Shown here in pieces: positions 11,791 through 22,404 of a stretch of 64,000 nt of DNA. Both the position numbers and the translations under genes were made by a program. The stretch comes from Trichoplax adhaerens (lineage: Eukaryota > Placozoa > Uniplacotomia > Trichoplacea > Trichoplacidae). The stretch lies in NCBI RefSeq assembly GCF_000150275.1, contig NW_002060958.1, positions 752,272 to 816,271 of the forward strand, written 5' to 3'. The number at the start of each line of letters is the position of its first letter. Within the stretch, counting starts at the first letter, position 1. The notes under the pieces are model-generated. The model saw nothing but the letters and a program-made list of their open reading frames with translations, was not told where the DNA came from and did not search any database.

Positions 11791-12090
11791 TTTAATTCCG
11801 ATAAAGATCTAATAGAAAGAAAGGTTTTTCCTTGCTAGAACTTGAAACTATACAAATAGAGAAATTTGTTCATAATTCATTGTACCAGGAGAGAATAAAT
11901 AGCAGAAATCACACCCTACATCTTTTAATGGCGATAATTTACTGGAAATATTCGAAAGCATACGCCCGAGCCCAACGAATTCGAACAAAACTATGAAAAA
12001 GAAACGATAACTGCTAGAAACCAAATTCACATAAATCCACATAACATAAGCGAGATCGATCATATCAGCATGTGTACGATCGAAAGACAT

Positions 12091-12622
12091 TTATATATCG
12101 TGCCATACCAATTGCATTCATATTACATAGCTCTCATCAAACAATACCATAAACTGTTGGCAAGGTGATTAATTAAAGATTCTTAGGAATAATTACAGGA
12201 AGACCATAATAAAATGTAACAATCCAATAATATTCATATAAATGAGAATAAGTTGATAACAGTTTAAAGTCAAAATGCATGACGTTCAAGTACACATTAT
12301 AATTATTGTTATAAGTTCTTTTGTTATTAATAATTCGATAGAAGAGCTATTTATAATTGGAACTGATGATTAAAAATACCAAAACCATACCTTAAATGTT
12401 TGTATTGATCTTATTATTCTTACCAGAAATTTTAACGAATTTGGATTAATTGCTGTAAAATAGATTGAGTAACTTAAAAGTCGTTCCTTGGTAAAGCTAA
12501 TACTCCACTGCAGTACCACATATATGCTGTGCTTTAATAAATAGGCGCATATTACGAGTATCTAGGGTAGAGTAACTACTCTGTTCCAATTTACACTTGA
12601 GATATTCAACCATCCTAAGGCA
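12091..12622. other. 5' flank of receptor 2
   Basis: No repeat copy or gene was recognised. The segment between the last LTR debris and the start codon at 12623 should contain the promoter. An AT-rich ctttaataaatagg near 12532-12545 is the only TATA-like candidate, and it is weak. Confidence 0.35.
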
Positions 12623-13729
12623 ATGGAAGAGAATAGTTTATCAACGGCATTTTCTGATTTGAAGACTTATAATTCATGTAACAGATCGTGGAACGGTAAT
12701 TCCGAAGCTTTCGGAAATTTTATATATTTACCTTTATCCGTTATTGCTATGGCTACTTTGATATGTCTGATGAATGTCTTGATGCTATTACTGGTTCTTG
12801 CCAGCAAGAAATTAAGAACTTTATCCAATGCTGTCTTTTGTAGCAGCTGTTGCTGTGGTATCCTTATTGCATTCACCTTAATGGCTATTTCCCTTACTGG
12901 TAATTTTGCTCTTGAACCACTGAAAACAAAAATTCTTGGTTGTGCTTTAGATTCCCCAACTCAAGTTACACTTGTTTGCATTTTCAATACACATATTTCT
13001 CTTATGACTTGTGAAAGATGTTATTCAGTTATTTTTCCATTTAGATATAGACGTTTGGCTACGAAAAGGAATATTATCGTAATACTACTTCTAGCATGGA
13101 TTATACCAATTTGTTTAATCTACATAGTGGCAATGTTAAGTTCAAGAATTTATTTTCAAGATTGCACTAGCTGGGCCAAAATAGTAAATGTTAAAGTATT
13201 CATTACATTTATAGCGTCCCCAATAATTTTTCTGTTCCCAATTGCTTTCACTCTTACTGCTTATATTATTATTATCAGCAAGATTTACTCGCTCGAGCGC
13301 AAAGTTACGCGTATTAACGGCATCGATTCTAAGTGTTATTCAAGACGAACTTACTTGATGGTGAAAAATAAAAAAGCTATTCTCCAAATGGTACTTTTAT
13401 TAAGCATCTATATAATATGTTTATTTCCATTTTGTATAATTTATGTCGAGCTAGTGCCAACAACTGTTAAGTACGGGTTCATATCTAAAATAACTTATTA
13501 TCTGGCGACGACTTATTATTTTATTCATCCACTGTTGGTAGCTTTCTTTACCGCTCCAATTAAGGAAGAAATCGTAAAGCTATGGCAACGGTATTGTTAT
13601 TGCGCTGACTTTCTACAGCAACTTTGCAATAGACCAAAGATAATCCGTATCAACAGTAACACTTCTAATGCAAGTCGAGAATATATAGCAAATTCGATTG
13701 ATAAATTTAGTTTTCAGAAAAATTGCTGA
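12623..13729 (+). CDS. Divergent class A-like seven-transmembrane receptor 2 (intact)
   Basis: A 368-residue membrane receptor, ligand unknown. The N-terminus has sequon N20-R-S and cysteine C19. TM1 is about 35-60 with N51 at 1.50. TM2 about 68-93 contains the signature C73-S-S-C76 followed by C-C-G79, where G79 occupies the usual Asp2.50. TM3 is about 105-136 with C107 and the E131-R132-C motif. TM4 is about 150-172. Loop 2 is C181-T-S-W184. TM5 is about 191-221. TM6 starts KNKKAILQM (248-256) and has CLFP instead of CWxP. TM7 is about 291-310, with H302-P303 followed by AFFTAPIKEEI. The tail has several cysteines (YCYC near 327-330). Receptors 3 and 4 are its closest relatives here, sharing an SCN/CNGS-type N-terminus and LATKRN after TM3, so the three probably arose by local duplication. 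Confidence 0.93.
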   Translation: MEENSLSTAFSDLKTYNSCNRSWNGNSEAFGNFIYLPLSVIAMATLICLMNVLMLLLVLASKKLRTLSNAVFCSSCCCGILIAFTLMAISLTGNFALEPLKTKILGCALDSPTQVTLVCIFNTHISLMTCERCYSVIFPFRYRRLATKRNIIVILLLAWIIPICLIYIVAMLSSRIYFQDCTSWAKIVNVKVFITFIASPIIFLFPIAFTLTAYIIIISKIYSLERKVTRINGIDSKCYSRRTYLMVKNKKAILQMVLLLSIYIICLFPFCIIYVELVPTTVKYGFISKITYYLATTYYFIHPLLVAFFTAPIKEEIVKLWQRYCYCADFLQQLCNRPKIIRINSNTSNASREYIANSIDKFSFQKNC

Positions 13730-14440
13730 TCAAAGTGCCTGAACGTTCCTATATCTTATTAAGTACTTAGAGGTTCCTTATTTTTAATCGCTTATTTATT
13801 CAATATACACTTATATACGTATATATTTCATACCAAAATGAGAACCATTTTTCATCACTCAATGGTATTGGTAAAATAGAAGGTAAACTCTTAAGTGACG
13901 ATACAGCAATTGAGTATTACTTATTTTATGCTAGAACCTATTTTAGTTGTGATTAAAACTGTGCAAGACAAGGTATCATATTCATTTCGTTATGTTTATA
14001 ATTTAGAATATGAAAGGTAAATAGTGCATTAAATAGTCTCTATTACAGTAATTATTTATTTTTCGAATTATGTTTGAAAAAACTTATTGACCTATTCCAA
14101 GTTATTGTGTCTCACTAGGTATATCAATTAGAGTAAGTCTATTATAAGAAATATCTAAGTAAGATCTTAAATTGACCATCAGCAATCTAGTAGAATTAGC
14201 AATTCACAAATTTGCTATAAATTATAAATACTTTGTAGAGATACAACAAAAGATTACGTCTTATTAATTGCGAGGGCTTATACATGAAACTAGACTATCG
14301 ATTGCCGATGGCTCTTAAATCTAAATTAAAGTGATGAGCATATCAACCGAAATAAGTTCTCGAGTTAAACCATAACGATTTTAATAAAGAAAAATCTTTA
14401 CAAATTTTTCTTGACTTCTGTTGTAATGGCAGACATATGC
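13730..14440. other. 3' flank of receptor 2, gene-free
   Basis: About 700 AT-rich bases with no recognised gene or repeat copy. A clean AATAAA was not found close behind the stop codon, so the 3' end of the transcript cannot be placed. Confidence 0.4.
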
Positions 14441-15070
14441 TGTCACAAAACAGCTTTGCAACAAGATAAGGTAATGTACGATCAATAAGTCAATTCCTTG
14501 AACCACGTATCAAGGAACGATATCTGCACTACCACAAACACTTTTGCTCTACTAGTAGACTACACAAAGACTTAGACGCCTCGTATTTTATGCTAAACAC
14601 TAAGTTTAAGAATCCTCTTTATTACACGATATACTGCATTTATATACTCTTCCTCAATAGTTCATCAGTCCTAGTTGGTACGATTACCTTTGGAATCACT
14701 TACAGAATTAGATATTAATTTTAGCTACTGCTCCCTTAATGCAGACAACAGTATTTACGAACATAGACATCTGATAACTAATACAGAATAGTCAGATTAC
14801 GATATATCCTATCACGAAACGTTTCCACGATAACTTACAATCAACCATAAGTAAGTTACAATCACAATGATTTGAACTGTAAGTAGATGATTTGCATTCC
14901 CTATTATAACTATTAATTTCAGTATGTGTATATGTGTCACTGTCATAAAAAGTCAGTGCTACATTAAAATACAGTATATCCAAATTAGAAGTGAACTAAA
15001 TAAGGATAGGCTAACAGAATTATCCTAATATAGATATTTCTACTCTAATACAGTATATAACACTGTCACA
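14441..15070 (-). mobile_element. Solo LTR, family B (complete reference copy)
   Basis: A 630-bp element runs from TGTCAC to GTCACA with exact flanking duplications tatgc (14436-14440, 15071-15075). On the - strand TATATAAA starts at 14646 and AATAAA starts at 14623, exactly 23 bases later. The low-coordinate end forms a hairpin-like tgtcacaaaa-cagc-tttgcaaca shared with other copies. The frame at 14792-14983 on the - strand lies wholly in this repeat and recurs at 40070-40261 in another copy; it has no known domain and is not counted as a gene. Confidence 0.93.
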
Positions 15071-15075
15071 TATGC

Positions 15076-15790
15076 ATATATATATATATTAAATTTTTTA
15101 TAGCTTCGATTTATCATACTAATGAGGACTAACGTTAGTTAGAATGCTAACATCGCCATTTTGAAATAGCTTAGTGTCACAAAACAGCTTTCGTGATCGA
15201 ACCTAAACTAGTCTATCTACTCTATTTAATCACTGACTAACTCCAGGATGTATTCTATTCGGAAACTGAACTTTTCCAATAGTAGAGAATCGAGGTAGAT
15301 GATAGAAGTTTAGGCTATTTATATTTCATTTACTAGTAGCAATATCATAAATTAGTATAGGAGAACTGTAAGCCAGTCTTAGTAAATTTGATACGAAACA
15401 CTCTTCAACAATAGTTTTAATCACACGACTTGATTTCTTAACCTTAAATCTCTCAGCAAAACTAAAGATCGTAAATATTAGCTATTTGTAAACAAGAAGC
15501 ATCAAGCTCTTTAACACATAAATTTATAGATTTAGAATAAAGCATAGATTCGTTCTAATTCGCTATCATTTGAGTTCATTCTCTACGGTAATAATATACA
15601 ATTCTTCGTGCAGCCAACATATAATTCACCGATAATTCCAGCGGTAATTTATCGACGTTGCATCATCAAATATTAGCGGTTATTAAGTAACGGCATACTA
15701 TAAAATTATCAACAAGGACAGTAAAAGTGATTCTCAGTTTATCTTAATTTAAGGAGGAATATCTTATTATTTTTAACTCTTTACCAAAGT
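15076..15790. other. Gene-free AT-rich stretch
   Basis: Nothing with support: no frame of useful length and no recognisable repeat copy. Confidence 0.4.
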
Positions 15791-15795
15791 CTTCG

Positions 15796-16300
15796 TGTAA
15801 TGGTACACCCATATTTGATTACATTGATAACTATATTTGATTGCATTGGTAGCTATATTTGATATAGTCTGGTTCTAAGAAATTGATATTGACTAATAAT
15901 ATTAGACAGTTGACTAATTATAGTACAAGATTAATGTGACTAGAAATACTATAATTGCGAAGATGCGAAACACCGAAAGGTGTTGAACATTAATAGAAGA
16001 GTAGAGATACGTTAAGCAGATTGATTCGGATTATAGAAGATAATAATGATCTATTTGAGGAAAGTATTCTATTCAATGATTCAAGTCTCTTTGTAGCTAA
16101 TTATGTTTTCATAAATGGATTTCACGAAATATATTTAGAACTGCATAGATGAGCGCACATGAGAGATTTCACATTACTTGGAGCTTGGAATGCTTCAATC
16201 TTTAGACTAGATTCTTGCAGAAATCAATTATTGCTCTACCATTCCTACATTTCATAACAAAAGGACTTTTAGAAAATTGCATTTGACTAAGACAGTTATT
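15796..16300 (+). mobile_element. Family F repeat (copy 1), LTR-like
   Basis: This matches 61410-61985 in order: tatatttgatatagt, cagttgactaat, caagattaatgt, aagatgcnnnn hairpin, cataaatggattt, atatttagaactgcatagatgagc and the end attattgctctaccattcct. The TATA position has decayed to tatttagaactgc here but is tatataagaactgc in copy 2. A hairpin aacacc-gaaa-ggtgtt occupies 15969-15984. The first 60 bases hold about 2.5 copies of a 22-base unit (ctatatttgattgcattggtag). No target duplication was found, so the LTR assignment rests on the promoter/polyadenylation order in copy 2. Confidence 0.55.
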
Positions 16301-16491
16301 TTTTAGATACTTTTATCACATTAAGTTTCATCAAGTTACCATAGCTAAATATAATATACAATATAATTATTCAAGAAGTGAGTCTTGTCACATAATCAAA
16401 ATTCTTTGGCAATTCCAATAACAGCAAACTATTCTGTAACATAAGATTATTTATCATAGACGACGCATGAAAACAAAAAATACTTTGATAG

Positions 16492-16912
16492 TGTGCTGAT
16501 TCAGTCCTGATTATGGGGGAAGCGTGCGGATGGATATTCTGAGTCAGCGACAGATTAATTTCTTCACGGCGTATGCGAGCAAATGTTTTCTTTATTTTCC
16601 TTTAACTCAGAACGAGAGCAAGAATCTATCTACTATGCTTCTCTCCTAATCTCGTGGAGAAAAACTCTCCTTAAATACTAAAAACCATTGGTACAAATAC
16701 CGATACCTTTATCTTAACATTTAAGAATTGTAACACTCTTGCAATACCATATCACGAATACATCTTATAACTACCTTATAAACTTTCCAGTAATATCGTT
16801 GATATGTTACCGTACTTTCAAGATAACGTGCTAAACGAACTTGTGCATTTCTATAGGTATCAACCTTTAATAACAATATTATCTGTTAGCAGTTTATCTC
16901 GTAGTCGCGACA
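16492..16912 (-). mobile_element. Solo LTR, family L
   Basis: A 421-bp element begins TGTGCTG and ends CGCGACA, flanked by exact duplications gatag (16487-16491, 16913-16917). On the - strand a TATA-like gtatttaag (near 16670-16678) precedes AATAAA (complement of 16591-16596), in the expected LTR order. It is GC-richer around 16505-16660 than its surroundings. Single copy in this window. Confidence 0.7.
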
Positions 16913-16917
16913 GATAG

Positions 16918-19900
16918 CAAGGATAATCGTATCTGGGCTAACTAACATATTAAATAACTGGTTTGTTTCTAGTAATTTATTTAGGATTCATACATCGTAA
17001 AAATAAGAAAACAGATACTTTAAAATATTAATACCCTAGTTTTGGCCAAATTTATATGTCTTTCGTCACATTATAATAAATTCTGATATTTTCCTTATAA
17101 ATGAATTATCTGTACAAATCTATTCATCAACATTGTACGCTGCTCATAAATACTTCACCTCAACATTGTATGTTGCTCATAAATACCTGCCTACCATACA
17201 AAATGACACCATAAGTGATTCTAACCAAATTATCCAAAATAAAATAATCGAACTTGTATAAATCAGAGCTGATGATACAAATAACAATGAAGGCTTATCA
17301 TTTAGTGTTGTAAGAAAATTGGCTAGAAACTTTGCAAATTGATTATGCTTATGCAAACTGACTAGGCATTTTGCAAATCGCAAAATATTTCTCTTACAAA
17401 TCCTCATCTTAGTTACATATTATGTCATTATCAAAAAGATTTTACGAATGCAATGATTTATTCCTTAATCATTCATAGTCGTAATTATGAGTAAATTGCT
17501 CCTTGTCGTCTTATGTAGGCATCAGGTACAGTAGTATATATCGAAAGTGAATGACATTCTAAAATAATGACTACAAACAGTAACACCTAAAATTTAAAGC
17601 CTTTAAATTATGTAAATAAAATGCGGTCAATATTAAAGCTTTCATTGTAATATGGGCAAATAAAGTATAGTCAATGTAAGTTTTAACAAGATTTAAAAGA
17701 TATTGATTCGCGTCGTCATAAAGGCTTACTTTTAAAGCTCTTTCTATGGATTCTAACGTGAACTTTATTATCCATAAAAAGTGAATGAATTGATGAGGAT
17801 AATAATTAAATTCCAAATTGTAGTAAAAAATCGTTTACAATAACCTATTTTGTTTGTGAGATAAAGTAGAGATTATGTTATTTTATCATAGAATATGTAT
17901 AGTGCAAAGCTGACGTATAAATTGGAGTTTTAGTCCTTAGATATTAGTTTGATTTCATTTTATTACACATAATATTTTGAAGCTAGCGCTTTCAGGTATA
18001 TTTGCTATTGGCTGAATTATCAATGTAGCAGTATCGACGAAAATAGAGAATAATGTTTTCCTAGCTTGCGTGATTAATGACAGATTTTAGTAGGCTTTAG
18101 AATTAAATTAACATCGTATTTATTAGCTCCATTCTACCAAAAATTCATCAAGCAAATAAAATGCGTAGCATTTTGATGCTTTGCCAAAAAGATTCATGAT
18201 CCAGTTGTTGTAATTTGATATTATCTACAGTATATTTTGTATTCTCTGACTTAGTACTGTTACGAATATACACGGATATCATCCTACTGTACAACATAGA
18301 TAGTATAAGTTGTATAGCTGTATGGCACTTGTTATCATAAGAGAATTATATCAAGTCAGGCGATCTGACTTATCTGTAAAAAATGAATTAGTAACCGAAA
18401 GACTACATACTTATAACTCTACACATCGTGCAATCAGCATTGCAGATTTCAAAGATTCTACCGTCAAGAGACACACTCTAAGCAGCGAAGTTCTTGAGAT
18501 ATCTGTTGTGGAGAATATTAGTGGTACATAACCTCTTACATTGCTAAGAGTAATTCTAATTCTATTTGGATAGAAGTTAATAAACGTAACTTGTAAAGAT
18601 TACATAAGTATTGCTTTATCCTTGAGTCTTTACCGGAGTATCTTGACGTCACATAGATATGTTATAGAAATATTCATCCAGGGCAACAATCACAAAAGTA
18701 GGTGGAGAATCCTAACTCAGTAAGTCTCATTAGTAGAATTTTGTCACCACATCGTAATTATTTTGTCTGAGTCAGTAAATGCACGATAGGATGCGATCAC
18801 CCGTATACTCTCATCTGATCGAAAGCCACATCAATTGCTACTATAGTCCTGTATTGGAGTGAACAAATAGTCAAAAATACAGTACTGTAGTTAAATATCA
18901 ACCATATTTCTGCAGACATGATTATCTATAAAATTTTATAATCTCGAACATTAGTAAATTTAGATTGCACGACATTATAACTTATTGAAATTCTACTGCT
19001 GCTACATGACAGCTCCATGCAAAACAAATTGAATAAAATTTTGGGCTTTCACTTTATGGATCTGTAGGCAATTTGCGTTTGACGTCATATTAGTGCCTTG
19101 TCAAATTTGTGAGGATTGAAAGGCATCTATTGCTAACATAATTCAATAGCTAAAATTCAAATAATCGGACTAAAGCTTACATCTATTTCAGAATGACATG
19201 ACTATAATTACACTGACAGTGTAGCCCCAAATTTACTCAAGAGTAAATTAATAAGGTCCTATAAATATATTTACGGTTAAATCTTTGATTATGAGATTAA
19301 ATTTCTTTTCTTTGAAGACATATAAAGTATGTATTGTAGTCCTTCAAAGAGACGATCATATTCGAACTTTTAGATAATGGATTGCGCTAAGGAAGCTTGC
19401 ACTATGAGGAAAATCATTGTTACACATTAATCGGAAATGATGTTGTATCTATATTTATGGGATAATAAATTTAACTTGATCATGTGATTGAACTGGCAAG
19501 ATATGGTAAAAATTACCTCGCAATCGAGTGTATCGAAATGTTAATAGATTATTGAAGATAGATAGATAGCCCTTGGTACTGCTGCATGAATTAAAGTCTT
19601 TTTACGAAAGTACCGTCCTACATGAAATTTCATACTGGTTCTTGCTTGAATACTTTGAAAGCACTTTATAACTATGTACCAAAATAATTATATGCTAGCC
19701 TGTAAAGCATGAAAATTAAAAAATAAATCAGCGTGGATTTCTACCTTAATTTCATTGATATTGAAGCAACCATTTTTAATCCTAGTTTTTAAATAGTGCT
19801 AAAATTTAAGCTTCATTAAAATATATTCTTTAATTATGACACATTACGCAATCAATTGTTTCTAAGTTCGTACTAGATAATTATCTTTAATTTACAAATC

Positions 19901-20541
19901 AATAACATCCTTCTATTCTGTAATAAAGAAAAGTTGCATTAATTTAAAAGAATGAGCACATATACTTATGAATGCATTAAACGAGTATGGGTTGAAGAAC
20001 CCTTTAGAAACTGATTTTGATTGAAATAAATAGAAACAGAATACTATTTTATAAAAGATAAAAATGATAAACAGTAGATGAAAACAGTTAAGAACTTGTT
20101 TTGTGCGATACGTCATCATATACACAACTATTCGACATATTAATCACTTATTTCATCAACTACGTGTACATTAATTGATACATCAGATTTGAACATCTGG
20201 CAAAATACGTTACATATTACAATAATCACTCTTAGTAAAGATAAGAAAAATACCAAGTAGGATCAGAAAAAATAGAAAATCGATCTAATACAACTTTAAC
20301 TGTCGACTTTAACGTCTAGTTATTTTTTTTGCTCATTAAATTCAAATCTTATGGTAGTACGTACTAATTTACTAGTCTTTAATTTAATCCATATCAGCAA
20401 ATATACATTTGGAAGGACGTAATGATATTAGATTTTTGCAAAAGAAATAAACGATACCCTAGGGACTTCTACCAAGACTTAAGGTACGCTGTTATATATC
20501 GNTAATTAGATGAAAACTGTCTAAAAATTGCATCTATCAAT
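16918..20541. other. Long gene-free stretch up to an assembly gap
   Basis: About 3.6 kb with no receptor sequence and no second copy of a repeat. Frames such as 17177-17407 (-), 17571-17816 (-), 18310-18531 (+) and 19913-20125 (-) have no recognisable domain. A single N is at 20502. The stretch may contain unidentified single-copy repeats. Confidence 0.4.
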
Positions 20542-20591
20542 NNNNNNNNNNNNNNNNNNNNNNNNNNNNNNNNNNNNNNNNNNNNNNNNNN
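20542..20591. other. Assembly gap (50 N)
   Basis: A run of exactly 50 N is a placeholder. The true distance, and anything lost in it, is unknown. Confidence 0.98.
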
Positions 20592-20732
20592 TAAATTTTT
20601 CACTTGAAGGTTCCTATAAGGTTTGAATTTAGCGATTTAGTATCACAATTTCTCTGGAAGACAACATAATATAGAGAAGGCAATAAATCAGTTTAAAATC
20701 GAATGATGCTAACAGATATATGCGTCTACCAT

Positions 20733-21209
20733 TCTTACGAATTTGTTTTTTCGAACGGGTCTTAAACACTATTGTCACGACTACTCGTGTCTTCAACTGA
20801 CTTAGGCGACTTATCGTAGTTAGACTAACTCTCGACTACACAAATAAGTTGCCAACGGGTGCGAGGTTTAAGGACTTTACTTTATTAAGATAAATTCTAT
20901 TAAAAGAATCTACTAAAAAGTACGTCAGAAAACTCCTAGGAATAATGATCAAGTGGATCTAAAAATGATTAAAATGGAACTGAACAGCTAATATAGTGCT
21001 CGAGTTTATATAGTCTCGGCCTCCGCCGATAGTGCATGTGTTAGTGTTTTAGACATAGCGACTTACACTGTATAGTATAGGAATTTAGATAGAAGAAGTT
21101 AACATAAATCAGTATAAGTTAACGCTAATTAACAATAATATTTATTTGTACCAATTAGAGCGTCAAGGCTCAGCTTTTTTCAGCTATTTCGAAGCTTGGC
21201 TCCGTAACA
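20733..21209 (-). mobile_element. Solo LTR, family M, just upstream of receptor pseudogene 3
   Basis: A 477-bp element is flanked by exact accat duplications (20728-20732, 21210-21214). The termini TCTTACG and CGTAACA form a 7-bp inverted repeat with one decayed base (TG to TC). On the - strand TATATAAA (complement of about 21005-21012) precedes AATAAA (complement of 20881-20886). It ends 96 bases before the receptor start codon at 21306, so it may have displaced that gene's promoter. Confidence 0.75.
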
Positions 21210-21305
21210 ACCATATATACAGATTCCAAAAATTCTAACTCATAGAAATTCATTACTATTTCATTAAAAAGCCATCCAATTAGTTTACAAAGTTCCGCTA
21301 TCTTA

Positions 21306-22404
21306 GTGATGATTCAAAATTGCACATTAGCAAATTTGACCAATGCAGAATCGCCTAACGATTCGCGGAATTGGTTTATGTACTATCATCTGTATAAAAC
21401 TCTATTTGCTGTTGCTATCGCGGCTTCATTATCTTTCATGAACTTAACAATACTACTACTTATCCTAACGCGAAAAAGGTTAAAAATCTTATCCAATGTG
21501 TTATTTTGTAATAGCTATTGCAGTAACAGTGTCTTCGCGCTAATGGTAATCGCTCTCTGTATTATTAACAATTTCATTTCTAAACTGAGGCAGATACAAA
21601 TTATTGGCTGTGCGTTCGATGCTCCAACTCAAATTACATTAGGTTGTATTTTCAATACCCATATTTCTCTTACGGCTTGCGAGCGGTGCTTTTCAGTTAT
21701 TTATCTCTTTAAATATCAACGTCTAGCAACAAAGATAAATATTTTTATAATTTTATTCTTAGTATTGACTTTACCTATAGGATTTATTTATATGGTGGCT
21801 ATGTTACGGTCATTCTAACAATCATTCCTAAGAATGGTCGATTATTCCCAGGAATGGGCGGTCATTCTTAGGAATGATTGTGGTCGTAGCTTTGGCTGTG
21901 ACCAATCTTAAGGACAAAATCATTCTTAGGAATGGTCGTAAGAGCTATACTAAGTTCACAGCTATATTTCGAAAACTGTACTGGCTGGTATGATATGCAG
22001 GGCACATACATACATATTGAGCTTGTCGCACCTTACTTAATGTTTCTTTTTCCCATCAACTCTACGGTTGCTGCATATATTATTATTTATAAAGTTCATT
22101 CTATATGGTCTAAAGTATTTCCTAAGTTAAGTGCTATAAGAGTCGGATATGGTACCAATAGAACTGACGTGATGTTAAGAAGCCAAAAAGGAATACTACA
22201 AAGGGCAACGTTTATAAGCATATATTTAATTTGCTGTTTACCACTATTTACTCTTTTCGTGAAAATAATACCTTCATATTTTAAGCATTTTGCTCTCTGG
22301 TACTACATCGCATATTATTGGCAAATATGTACTTTTTCATTCATCCAGTATTAGTAGTTTATTTCACACGTCCAATAAAGGAAGAAATCATTAAACTATT
22401 TTAA
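21306..22404 (+). pseudogene. Receptor 3 pseudogene: palindromic insertion plus frameshift
   Basis: This is a relative of receptors 2 and 4. The first part (21306-21818) reads through TM1 to TM4, with N-terminal sequons, the TM2 CNSYC variant of the signature, the TM3 cysteine and CERC. It is then interrupted at 21807-21943 by a 137-bp insertion with a 9-bp duplicated target, which brings a stop codon and a frame change. Receptor sequence resumes at about 21944 (AILSSQLYFENCTGW), including loop 2 C-T-G-W, TM5 and a TM6 beginning SQKGILQ. A second, single-base frameshift lies near 22325-22330. The HPVLVVYFTRPIKEEI motif follows in another frame and ends at the stop codon 22402-22404. The C-terminal tail is almost absent. 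Two independent lesions make a sequencing error an unlikely explanation. Confidence 0.92.
21807..21943. mobile_element. 137-bp palindromic insertion (foldback/MITE-like) with 9-bp duplication
   Basis: The insert consists of at least four copies of a palindromic core (cattcctaagaatg and variants), in both orientations, separated by short spacers. It is flanked by gctatgtta (21798-21806) and gctatacta (21944-21952), a 9-bp duplication with two changes. The reading frame on both sides fits receptor 3 with one copy of this 9-mer, so the site before insertion can be inferred. A 9-bp duplication is typical of Mutator-like elements, but no transposase is present and the assignment is inference. A single core copy also occurs in the LTR at 620-1180. 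Confidence 0.75.

Noticed and set aside
11848-12090. 80-codon - strand frame near the family H LTR
   Set aside because: Hydrophobic in parts but without any receptor signature (no SNAxxC, ER or HP motif) and not repeated elsewhere.
14792-14983. 63-codon - strand frame found in two B LTRs (14792-14983 and 40070-40261)
   Set aside because: Conserved only because the LTR itself is conserved; other B copies have it broken, and it has no domain.
18310-18531. 73-codon + strand frame preceded by a weak TATA-like sequence
   Set aside because: No domain, no splice or polyadenylation context and no second copy; not supportable as a gene.
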